From NCBI GenBank assembly GCA_046331245.1, contig JAXLRH010000001.1, forward strand, positions 248,001 through 312,000: 64,000 nt of DNA, in the 5' to 3' direction. Source of the stretch: SSF14 sp046331245. Its GTDB lineage: Bacteria > Actinomycetota > Acidimicrobiia > Acidimicrobiales > Microtrichaceae. Below the pieces are notes generated by a model. It did no database searches. It saw only the letters and a list, made by a program, of their open reading frames with translations, and was not told the origin of the DNA. How positions within the stretch are numbered: the stretch's first letter is position 1; each line of letters begins with the position of its first letter. Position numbers and translations under genes: made by a program. Below are positions 50,202-58,200 of the stretch, one piece after another.

Positions 50202-50520
50202 GGATTGCTGTGCTTGCACGGGCGGCTCGACGACGCTCGCGCCGTTCGAACGCCGCCAGCTCTGCTGGGGGGAGCATCGACTCGGCCATCGCTCGCGCGG
50301 CGTCATGCGTGTCGGGTTGTGCCAGTCGCATACGGAGCTCGAACCCGGCGGCAGCGAGGACGCGTGAGAGCGTCTCGACCGACGGTGATCGCCGCCCGGA
50401 TTCGTAGGCCGAGATCGCGGCCTGACTGGTGTGGGCCCGAGCCGCCAGCTCCGCCTGGGTGAGCCCGGCCTGTCGCCGGGCCATGCGAATCAGATGCCGT
50501 GAGTACGACTCGGACGCCAT
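50194..50520 (-). CDS. XRE-family helix-turn-helix regulator (antitoxin-like)
   Basis: A 108-aa protein. Residues 8-65 form a classical HTH_3 domain (RQAGLTQAELAARAHTSQAAISAYESGRRSPS). A C-terminal helical tail follows (FERRERRRAARAST). ATG at 50520 follows TATGAT by 6 nt. It is the first gene of the two-gene unit with the nucleotidyltransferase and has an overlapping operator-like palindrome, so autorepression is likely. Confidence 0.85.
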   Translation of the reverse strand: MASESYSRHLIRMARRQAGLTQAELAARAHTSQAAISAYESGRRSPSVETLSRVLAAAGFELRMRLAQPDTHDAARAMAESMLPPAELAAFERRERRRAARASTAIRA

Positions 50521-50543
50521 CCCCGCATCATACCGGTACCGGT
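50521..50543 (-). promoter_or_regulatory. Promoter and palindromic operator of the XRE pair
   Basis: TATGAT (50527-50532 on the minus strand) is 6 nt before the ATG. The adjoining 12-bp palindrome ACCGGTACCGGT (50532-50543) is two ACCGGT half-sites in tandem and is the expected place for the XRE protein to bind. Confidence 0.55.
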
Positions 50544-50576
50544 GTCGTCCGCCGACCGTCCGTCTGTCGCCCGGCG

Positions 50577-50906
50577 CTATGCCAGGAGCAGGCCGGCGGT
50601 GCCGGTCAGGTCGAGGACGCGCCGCACCCGCGGTGACGTCGCGACCACGGTGATCGGCACCGAGCTGTCGCGCTGGGCGACGAGTAGGACCCGGAGGCCC
50701 TGCGAGTCCATGAACGAGACCTCGGACAGGTCGAGCTCGACCCGCTCCGCGGCGTTGCAGGCGACCGCGAGGTGGTCTTCCAGCAGCGGCGCCGACGCCA
50801 TGTCGATCTCTCCGGCGACGACCACGCGCACGCCGCCGGCGCTCCTCGTGTAATCGATGAACAGTCCGCGCACGTCGGTGCAGACAGATGTGGGGACCTG
50901 ATCCAT
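50577..50906 (-). CDS. STAS-domain anti-sigma factor antagonist
   Basis: A 109-aa single STAS domain of the SpoIIAA/RsbV type. The conserved phosphorylatable Ser lies in the loop SFMDSQGLRVLL. VVVAGEIDMASAPLLEDHLA is the N-terminal strand-helix. Such proteins bind anti-sigma kinases when unphosphorylated and release a stress sigma factor. ATG at 50906 is preferred (GGGAG 9 nt upstream) over a GTG three codons earlier. No partner kinase is present nearby. Confidence 0.9.
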   Translation of the reverse strand: MDQVPTSVCTDVRGLFIDYTRSAGGVRVVVAGEIDMASAPLLEDHLAVACNAAERVELDLSEVSFMDSQGLRVLLVAQRDSSVPITVVATSPRVRRVLDLTGTAGLLLA

Positions 50907-50976
50907 CACGGCCACTCCCTTCCTCGAGCCGATGGAAGGGGGCCAGGTCGATCGCTACAAGGATCCGACGGCCAAC

Positions 50977-50998
50977 CACTGACGTTGTTCAGTCAGTG
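50977..50998 (-). promoter_or_regulatory. Inverted repeat upstream of the STAS gene
   Basis: Perfect 7-bp arms CACTGAC / GTCAGTG with an 8-nt loop lie 71 nt upstream of the STAS start. It is a candidate operator or the end of an upstream transcript. Confidence 0.35.
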
Positions 50999-51023
50999 TG
51001 CGCCTCGGTCGCAGTCTGCGATA

Positions 51024-51037
51024 CCCCGATTCGGGGG
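51024..51037 (-). terminator. Short GC hairpin after the DUF2510 gene
   Basis: CCCCG-ATT-CGGGG lies 9 nt downstream of the DUF2510 gene stop on its strand. The stem is short and lacks a U-run, so only modest confidence is given. Confidence 0.35.
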
Positions 51038-51045
51038 ATCCTCCG

Positions 51046-51906
51046 TCAGCCGAGTTGGAACGTGGTGGTCGTCCCGCCGGTGGTGATGCGCAGGGTCGAG
51101 CCGTTGTCGGTGGCCGCGACGTCGAAGACGAGGTCGCCGGTGCGTGTCTCGCCCGACGCAAGGCTCGTCTCGAGATCGAGGGTGCTCGCACCGGTGGTCG
51201 CCGGGGTGGGTGCGGTCGCCTGACCCGACGGCGCGACCAGTTCGATCGATAGGCCCGAGAGGTCGAGCGGGTTCGACGTGCCGTTGACCAGACGCATGGT
51301 GACAGTCGAGCTGGACCCGGGCGTGAAGCCGATCACGGCGGCCTGGAGCCCCTCGGCGATCGAGGCCGAGTTGCCGAACGGGACGCCGACCGCCGTCGGC
51401 GACGCCGGCGTGGTCGAACTGGCCTGTGGCTGCGTGGGTCGAGACGTGGGAGTCGGAGCCGTGGAGGCCGGTCGGTTCGACGTCGGTGCCGCGGTCGACG
51501 GGGTCGTGGTGGTCGCGGACGCCGCCGTCTGAAGCGCGGCGATGTCCTGGCACACACGATCGAGCGCCTTCTTCGAGCCCGGGTCAGTGCCGGGGCGCCA
51601 GTTGGTCGTCGTGCCGTTGTCGAGGGTGACCGTTCGGTCGTTCCAGTCCGTGATCGTCGTGTTCGTGCCGCTGCACGCGTACGGCTTCTCCGGATCGTCC
51701 GAGCGGGTGGCGAGCCACACGACCAGGGCCACGATGAGAGCGATCACGACGATGGCGGCGACGAGCGGCCACGGGCTGCGCTCGGGCTCCCTCTCGACGA
51801 CGACGTCGTCGTACCCGCGCTCCACGTCGCCCCACGCCGACCCGTCCCAGTAGCGACGGGTCGATGGGTCGTCGGGGTTCTCGTACCATCCGGGCTCGAG
51901 GCTCAT
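51046..51906 (-). CDS. DUF2510 membrane protein with C-terminal DUF4352-like domain
   Basis: A 286-aa protein. The first 40 residues (LEPGWYENPDDPSTRRYWDGSAW) are a DUF2510 domain. One transmembrane helix (WPLVAAIVVIALIVALVVWLA) comes next, then a Ser/Thr/Pro-rich linker and a beta-rich extracytoplasmic domain (VPFGNSASIAEGLQAAVIGF...LSGETRTGDLVFDV type) resembling DUF4352. AAGGAGA precedes the ATG. The protein probably senses or scaffolds at the membrane surface; its role is unknown. Confidence 0.82.
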   Translation of the reverse strand: MSLEPGWYENPDDPSTRRYWDGSAWGDVERGYDDVVVEREPERSPWPLVAAIVVIALIVALVVWLATRSDDPEKPYACSGTNTTITDWNDRTVTLDNGTTTNWRPGTDPGSKKALDRVCQDIAALQTAASATTTTPSTAAPTSNRPASTAPTPTSRPTQPQASSTTPASPTAVGVPFGNSASIAEGLQAAVIGFTPGSSSTVTMRLVNGTSNPLDLSGLSIELVAPSGQATAPTPATTGASTLDLETSLASGETRTGDLVFDVAATDNGSTLRITTGGTTTTFQLG

Positions 51907-51964
51907 GGGTCTCCTTGAATCGGCCGGACCCCTCCTTCCCGCAGCGGACGCTTCCCAGTCGGTT

Positions 51965-52564
51965 TCAGCAGGCCCGCAGCGAGCGGCGATACGTGTTCGC
52001 GAGCACGACGACCCCGCGGGTGCTGAGGTGCACCGTGTCGTAGGTCATCACGTCGTTCCCACCGTTGGCCGCGATCTGCTGGTTCCACGCGATCACGTGG
52101 ACCTTCTTGTTGGCGCGGGCGATCTCGCCGAGCGCCACGTTGATCGCGTGCGCCGCGTCGGCACGTGGCGCGCCGGCGCGGGTGATGCCCTCGTTGATCT
52201 CCACGAGGAAGATGCATTTCGCCGAGTCCAACATCGACACCATCGACTCGATGTTTGCTCGCGTCTGCGCAGTGGGAACCTGCTGGAGCGCGTCGTTGGT
52301 CCCGATGTTGACGATCGCCTGGTCGGGCTTCGACGCGGCGATCACCTTCGCCTCGGCCATGACCTCGTCGGCGCGCGCACCGAAGTGACCGACGAGCTCG
52401 ACCTGATAGGCGCTGTCGAGCGCGGAGTGCAGCGGCTGCTGGGCGAGGTCGGTGATCGAGTCGCCGATCACGCCGACCTTCGGCTTCCCCGACGAGCAGG
52501 CCGGCAGCAGCACGGCCGCGGTGGCGAGGAACAGGACGGAACGGAGGCGGCGCGAGGATGTCAC
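51965..52564 (-). CDS. SGNH/GDSL-family lipoprotein hydrolase
   Basis: A 199-aa protein with a signal peptide and lipobox LLPACSS. The SGNH blocks are present: VIGDSIT (Ser nucleophile), the Gly-containing loop near GHFGARADE, INIGTND as VNIGTNDAL (Asn), and the catalytic Asp-x-x-His in YDTVHLS. It likely deacylates an envelope or extracellular ester. GTG at 52564 is chosen because the signal peptide begins there and TACCGC lies 6 nt upstream. Confidence 0.82.
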   Translation of the reverse strand: MTSSRRLRSVLFLATAAVLLPACSSGKPKVGVIGDSITDLAQQPLHSALDSAYQVELVGHFGARADEVMAEAKVIAASKPDQAIVNIGTNDALQQVPTAQTRANIESMVSMLDSAKCIFLVEINEGITRAGAPRADAAHAINVALGEIARANKKVHVIAWNQQIAANGGNDVMTYDTVHLSTRGVVVLANTYRRSLRAC

Positions 52565-52735
52565 GGCCCGGCGGTACCCCCGCTCCGAGGGATGCATACG
52601 CCGGATGGCTACCGGGTAATTCAGATGTGCGGATCGGCGGTGCGCTCTATCGTTGCGCTCGTGACCACACTCTCATCGTCGGCGAGTTCCCCCACGGGGT
52701 CGAGCACGTTCTGACGTCGCGCGGCCCCACCACTC

Positions 52736-52821
52736 GGAGGGGCTGCCACAGGTGTAGCGAGCCGGTTGCTAACCGGTCGGGCCGCAAGGCTCTGCGGGTT
52801 CGAATCCCGCCCCCTCCGCCA
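52736..52821 (+). tRNA. tRNA-Ser (GCT)
   Basis: The acceptor stem GGAGGGG/CCCCTCC, anticodon stem CCGGT/ACCGG with loop TGCTA-type (anticodon GCT), a long class II variable arm and T-arm GCGGG-TTCGAAT-CCCGC identify it. Discriminator G is followed by an encoded CCA, unlike the other tRNAs in this window. Confidence 0.95.
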
Positions 52822-52822
52822 C

Positions 52823-52906
52823 GGAGCGTGCCGCTGGGATGGCTGGCAACCGGTGTCGAATACCGGGGGGCGCGTACGTGTCGGGGTTCGACTCCTCCAC
52901 GCTCCG
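52823..52906 (+). tRNA. tRNA-Ser-like gene (CGA), possibly degenerate
   Basis: Starting 1 nt after the CCA of tRNA-Ser (GCT), an 84-nt sequence folds with acceptor GGAGCGT/ACGCTCC, anticodon stem CCGGT/ACCGG (loop GTCGAAT, anticodon CGA), a class II variable stem GGCGC/GTGTC and T-loop TTCGACT. The T-stem has a mismatch and a G-T pair, the D-arm is weak and position 8 is not T. CCA is absent. It may be a functional but divergent tRNA or a decaying copy. Confidence 0.5.
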
Positions 52907-52957
52907 CTGCCGGTGATGCGCGTGGCAGGACTCCACGGCGGGATCACCTGGAGTGCC

Positions 52958-53004
52958 TTCCATGGAATCCAGACCGATCGGCGGGTAAGATGCATTCCAT
53001 GGAA
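52958..53004 (+). promoter_or_regulatory. Twin TTCCATGGAA operators around the marR promoter
   Basis: Two perfect 10-bp palindromes TTCCATGGAA are centred 37 bp apart (52958-52967 and 52995-53004). Between them lies TAAGAT (52986-52991), 7 nt before the ATG, which is itself inside the second palindrome. A -35-like TGGAAT overlaps the first. The placement predicts autorepression by the MarR protein. Confidence 0.65.
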
Positions 53005-53478
53005 GAGATATCTGTGTCGGACAGATCAACGGGGGTTGAGCTCGCGGCGCTCTTCGGCCATCTGGTGAGGTTGGAGATCGAACTGTGGGATCGCGTCGAT
53101 CACCGACTCCGCCAGGATCACGATCTGCCACTCTCGCGGTTCGAGCCGATGGAGGTGATGGGTCGGGTTCCCGGATGCCGGGTCGCGGACATCGCCCAGG
53201 CGCTGTCGATCACGGTTGGTGGCACGAGCAAACTGGTCGATCGCATCGAGCAGTCCGGGTGGTGTCGTCGCACGCCGAACCCGGGCGACGCCCGCTCGTC
53301 GCTCCTCGGTCTCACCCGACCCGGACGCCGCTTGCTCGGCGCCGCCCGACGGTCGTTCGAGGACGAGCTCGAGCGTTCACTCGGCGTGGCCCTGCCGCCC
53401 GAGCACCTTGCATCGCTCTCGACGACCCTGGGAGCAGTGCGGCAACGACTCGCGGACACGCCGAGGGCCACCCGGTGA
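52999..53478 (+). CDS. MarR-family transcriptional regulator
   Basis: A 159-aa winged-helix regulator. The DNA-binding region (CRVADIAQALSITVGGTSKLVDRIEQSGW...RRTPNPGDARSSLLGLTRPGRRLL) has the typical MarR recognition helix and basic wing. ATG at 52999 is chosen because it sits 7 nt after TAAGAT; the ATG three codons upstream lies inside the spacer. It is coupled to the oxidoreductase by GTGA. The ligand is probably a redox-active or phenolic compound, as is common for the family, but this is inference. Confidence 0.9.
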   Translation: MEEISVSDRSTGVELAALFGHLVRLEIELWDRVDHRLRQDHDLPLSRFEPMEVMGRVPGCRVADIAQALSITVGGTSKLVDRIEQSGWCRRTPNPGDARSSLLGLTRPGRRLLGAARRSFEDELERSLGVALPPEHLASLSTTLGAVRQRLADTPRATR

Positions 53479-54473
53479 CCGAACAAGCGACCTCGATGCG
53501 AGCCGTGGTTCTCGACGCCCCGGGACCGCCGGAGGCCCTCCAAATCCGTGACGTACCCGTGCCGGTGCCCGAGCGCGGTCAGGTGCTGATCGAGGTCAAG
53601 GCATTCGGTCTCAACCGGTCGGAGCTCCACACGCGACTCGGTTTGGCCGAAGGAGTGACGTTCCCGCGGGTTCTGGGGATCGAGGCCACCGGAGTCGTGG
53701 CGGCGTGTCCCGGCGGTGAGCTCGAACCGGGAACCCAGGTTGCCGCCATGATGGGCGGCATGGGCCGCACCTTCGACGGCGGGTACGCGGAGTTCACGTG
53801 CGTTCCCGTCGCACAGGTGGTTCCGTTCGCCAGCGACCTCGACTGGGCCACGCTCGGTGCTGTGCCGGAGATGCTGCAGACCGCCAGCGGTTCACTCACG
53901 GTCGGCCTCGACGCCCGACCGGGCCAGTCGATCCTGATCCGCGGGGGCACCTCCTCGGTCGGCATGGCCACGGCGGTGCTGGCCCGCCGACTCGGCATGA
54001 CCGTGCTGTCGACGACCCGGAGCCCCGCCCGCGCCGCGGCCCTGCGTGAGATCGGTGTCCACCATCCGTTGGTCGACGATGGTGACGTCGCTGCTCAGGT
54101 ACGCAGCATCCTCCCCTCCGGTGTCGACACTGCGCTCGAGTTGATCGGCACTCCCACGCTGCCCGACACGCTCCGTGCGACGCGGGTGCACGGAGTGGTG
54201 TGCTTCACCGGCATGTTGTCGAACGAGTGGACGGTGCGCGACTTCTATCCGATCGACTACCTCCCGCGAGGGGTCCGGCTCACTGCCTACGGAGGAGACG
54301 CCACCGATCTGCCGAGCACGGTGCTCCAGGAATTCCTCGACGATGTCTCCGCCGGCCGGGCTCAGGTCCCGATCCATCGCACCTATCGAATGGACGAGAT
54401 CGCCCAGGCCCACGCCGACATGGAGGCCGGCCTGGCCACCGGCAAGCTCGTCGTCCTTCCCTCGGCACGCTGA
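53475..54473 (+). CDS. Zinc-independent MDR alcohol dehydrogenase/quinone oxidoreductase
   Basis: A 332-aa medium-chain reductase of the quinone oxidoreductase branch. It shows AFGLNRSELHTRLG (no catalytic Zn Cys), VLGIEATGVV, RGGTSSVGMATAVLARRLGM (nucleotide-binding GxSxxG) and late LIGTPTLPDTLRATRVHG. The substrate is likely a quinone or alpha,beta-unsaturated carbonyl. It overlaps the marR stop and is presumably controlled by it. Confidence 0.9.
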   Translation: MTEQATSMRAVVLDAPGPPEALQIRDVPVPVPERGQVLIEVKAFGLNRSELHTRLGLAEGVTFPRVLGIEATGVVAACPGGELEPGTQVAAMMGGMGRTFDGGYAEFTCVPVAQVVPFASDLDWATLGAVPEMLQTASGSLTVGLDARPGQSILIRGGTSSVGMATAVLARRLGMTVLSTTRSPARAAALREIGVHHPLVDDGDVAAQVRSILPSGVDTALELIGTPTLPDTLRATRVHGVVCFTGMLSNEWTVRDFYPIDYLPRGVRLTAYGGDATDLPSTVLQEFLDDVSAGRAQVPIHRTYRMDEIAQAHADMEAGLATGKLVVLPSAR

Positions 54474-54507
54474 CGGTTCGAGCGAAACCGCTGGCCCGCC
54501 GGATCGG

Positions 54508-54581
54508 TGCCCCCGCTGGGACTCGAACCCAGGACCAATGGATTAAAAGTCCACTGCGCTAACCAACTGCGCCACAGGGGC
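54508..54581 (-). tRNA. tRNA-Lys (TTT)
   Basis: A 74-nt cloverleaf with acceptor GCCCCTG/CGGGGGC, D-stem GCGC/GCGC, anticodon stem TGGAC/(A)TCCA with loop CTTTTAA (anticodon TTT), T-arm CTGGG-TTCGAGT-CCCAG and discriminator A. Only CC of CCA is encoded. Confidence 0.95.
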
Positions 54582-54653
54582 GGGACCGGTCTAGTACGCG
54601 GCGCGACTGCTCGCCAGCGAGAAGGCCGCACCGGTCCGCCGCTCACGAGTGGC

Positions 54654-55246
54654 TCACGCCGGCACGGCGACGCGCTCGTCGTCGTGCCGGTGGCTGTCGA
54701 CGCCGGGGTGGCCGTCCCAGGGAACCCACCCGAGGTTCCGGGTGAGCAGCATCCACGGCGCCTCGTCCGGCGCCGACTGCGTCGGCCGCGCTGCGATCCG
54801 GATCCAACCGTTCCGGGCGAGGGTGGCCACCGACTCGACGGCAGCGAGCGCCCGGTCGACCTGCTCGGTCGTCGCATCGATGACGACGAGCAGGCGAAGC
54901 GGCTCGTGCGCGACGCCGGCCATCGCCCCCACCGACTCACGGGGCAGCCCCGTGCGGAGGTCTCCTCCGGGATGGTCGAGGACACCGACGCCGCCGACGA
55001 GGCTGTGGGCCGTCTTCGTTCCGGCCCCGCATCGTTCCGGGTCGATGGCGGACAAGCGGTAGAGGGAGCTGATCCCGTGGGCGACGACGAGGGGACCGGC
55101 GAGGATCGCCGCCAGCGTCGACGAGTCGGCATCGCGATCTGCCTCGTACGAGTGCAGGAAGGCCCGCCGCTCGAGATCGACGCCGCGGGTCAGCGACCGG
55201 GGGCCGATGATCATCGACGCATTGCCGAGCAGCCCGAGCTCGGGGC
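54654..55246 (-). CDS. dabA: C-terminal part of DabA in shifted frame
   Basis: This segment continues the DabA domain of the upstream gene in another frame: RPELGLLGNASMII-, APRSLTRG-like PRSLTRGVDLERRAFLHSY, SAIDPERCGAGTKTAHSLVGG and LRTGLPRESVGAMAG are the normal DUF2309 C-terminus. It lacks its own start with a ribosome binding site. The break is at about 55243-55250, where one missing C would turn AVAPSSG-type residues into VRPELG. It is listed separately because the sequence as given does not encode it in frame. Confidence 0.8.
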
Positions 55247-58200
55247 GACCTGTGCCCAGTCGCTCCCGCGATCCGCCGCGTGGAACTCCGATGCGGTTCG
55301 GCCGACGGTGCCCGGCAGCTGGGCCATTCGCTCCTCCCGCAACCGGCGGCTCGCGACCTCCAGTCGGGCCTCGAACTCGTCGAGCTCGGCTCGGCGCGCC
55401 GCGGGAACGTCGTCGCGGTCGAGGATGCGCACCCGATCGGAGGTGGTGTCGTGTTCGCCGGCGACGAACCACGTCGTGTCGGCCACGACGATGCCGTGCT
55501 CGCGAAGCCCGAGGCGGACAGCGGGGTCGTTCAACAACCGGGCCGCGACCCGGGCGTTGTTCGCTCCCGGCCGCCCGCCGCAGGCACCGCACTGCAGCGT
55601 GGACTTGTGGAGGTTGTTGACGTGATGGCTTCCGTGTCCGCACAACAGCACGAGGGGTGCCGGCGCGCGGTCGAGGCCCGTGGTGCGCAGGATCGACGCG
55701 GCGACCTCGACCTCCTGCTCGGGCGTCCACCAGGCGCCGGCGAGCGGCCGGACGGCCGTCGCGGGCTCGGGGACGACCCGACGCCGCGCCCGTGCGGTGA
55801 GCGCGGCCGTGGCGCCGGGAGCGAGCGTCCGGGCGGCCATCCAGACGCCGGACATCCACCCGAACGACTCCGCGAGTGCGAACGGCCCGGCCGTCGACCG
55901 CTTCACCGCCGAGAAGACCCGGTGCGCGGTGTGGTCGATCTCGATGCGCCGGGCCCGGGTCGTCGCCAGCGGCGACTCGTCGACCTCGACCGCGGTGGCC
56001 GTCGGCTCGAGGATCACCGGGCACGACGCCACGGCGTCGTGCCGGTCGAGATCGACGACGCCGATCGGGAGCCCGAAGAACCCGGCGTACCCGATGGTCT
56101 CGAACGGTCCCTGTGCCTCGAGGTGGCGACGCATCCCCTCGGAGCGGGGATCGATGCAGAACACGGCCTGAGCGGCGACGCGAGCGGGGGCACCGGGCGA
56201 GTGATCCGAGGTCGCTGAGAGCACGTGGTCGCGGATGCCGCGTTCGTAGGCGTCGCGCCACACCGCGAGACGCCACGAGGACGGGTCGTCGGCCGGTTGC
56301 CCGCCCCAGGTATCCCGGCACGCTCGGGCCGCCTTGCGATCGAGCGTGTTCGCGAGCATCGCCGCCTCGATCGAGAGCCGGATCATCAGGTAGGCCACGA
56401 CGTCGTCACCGGTCGACCCCTGACGTGCGATGAGCGCGCCGGCCCAGCCGTGCAGACGGGTGAGGTGCCGGCGGAGGTACGCCTCGTGATCGGGCCGGTC
56501 CACCCCGAGGTCGACCAGGAGCTGCATGACGGCGTCGTCGTCCCGCTCGGGCAACGTGGCCATCACGTTGGCGAAGGCCTCGCCGTGCAACCGGGCCAGG
56601 CGGCCGTCGTGGGGGGCGAGTGCCCGCCACGCCCCACCGAGGCCCAGGTCGCGCATCGGCATCGGCCACGCCGGATGATCGCTGAGGTACGCGGCGCACC
56701 ACCATGCGGCGAGCTCGTCGAGCCGATCCGCCCAGCGGGTTTCGACCGCCCGGTCGTGCCACTCGCTCAGGAGGATCGGAGCCTCGGCGGGCAGCGCCAC
56801 GGCGGTGGCGGTGAGCATCTCCGACCGCACCTGGTCGAAGGAGGCGACGGACGGCGTCGATCCGTCCCCGACGCTCACGAGGTGCTCGCGGATCGCCGCG
56901 TTGAGGTCCTCCGGAGTGATCCGACCGCTCCGGTAGATCGCCCGGTACGACTCCTCGTCCAGCTCGGACCGGAGGCCGAGCTCGCCGGCGGCACGACTGG
57001 CGGCCGCCTCGATCGGCATCGACTCGAGATCCCCGATCGGGTTCATCGCCACGAACGTCTCGAGCGGCTGCCAGCCGGGAACGGACTCGGCGGCGCGCTC
57101 GACGGTCGAGCGGAGACGCGCCCGCCGTGCCGTATCGCTGGAGGAGCCCGGCCGGTCGACCGGAACCTCACGTGCGCCGGTGATCGAGACCGGCGGGAGC
57201 GCCGGGACCGCGAGCCACATCCAGGCACGCGCTGCGAGGCGAGGCGCTCGTGTGGTGCCGACGGCGCCGGCGAGCCATGCGATGCCCACGGCTGCCACCG
57301 CCACTGCGCCGAACCACCGGGCGCCGGCGGGGACGGGGATCGCGGCACCGGTCAACCAGTGGTCGACCGTGGAGGAGAGCAGCGCGAGGCCGGCGAAACC
57401 GACCCAGACCACGAGGAGCGGGAGCACCCGGTCGACGGCCTTCGTCGATGCGGCGCGACTCGTCCACTGGGCGAAGCAGTAGGCGAGGGTCGCCACGGCG
57501 AAGGCCACGGGAACGAGCGCGGCAGGATGATCGAGGTACTCCGGCCGGACGAGCGCGAGCACCGAGGCGACGACCGCTGCTGCCGCGCCGGTCGCGCCGA
57601 GCACCGATCCAGCCCCGCGTCCGGCCGTGGCGGGGTGACGGTGCGACCCCGCGCCCTCGAGGCCCGAGCCCGCTCCCAGGAACAACGATGCCTTGAACAT
57701 GCCGTGCGCCATCATGTGGACGACGGCCATCCCGGGGAGGCCCAGGGCGCACTGCAGCGTCATGAAGCCCATCTGGGCGACGGTCGTCCAGGCGAGCCCA
57801 CTCTTGACGTCGGGCCGCGTGCGACCGATCGCCATGCCGCCGACGACCCCGGCGATCGACACGGCGACCATCACCGCCGTGACCGGGGTCGACGCGGTGA
57901 GCACGGGTGCGCTGCGGATGAGGAGGAGCGCCGAGCCGTTGACCACGCCGGCGTGCAGCATCGCCGACACCGGTGTCGGCGCCGCCACGGTCGAGATGAG
58001 CCACCCCGAGAACGGCACCTGCGCCGAACGGGCAGCGGCAGCGACGAGCACTGCGGAGCCGACCAGCACGGCGATCCAGCCCGACGAGTCGCCGACCGCC
58101 CGGGCAACGTCGGCGAGGGTCGCCCCGAACCCGGCTCGCGCGCCGGCCACCGCACAAGCGATCACGACCGCAAGGTCGCCGACGAGGAACGCCCGCCGCG

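Noticed and set aside
52621..53131. ORFs over the tRNA-Ser region with GAGFEP-like peptides
   Set aside because: This peptide pattern is the known artefact of translating tRNA genes; the strand carries tRNA-Ser instead.
55235..55255. Programmed -1 frameshifting in DabA
   Set aside because: No slippery heptamer (X XXY YYZ) or downstream pseudoknot is apparent. A single-base deletion or sequencing error is simpler.
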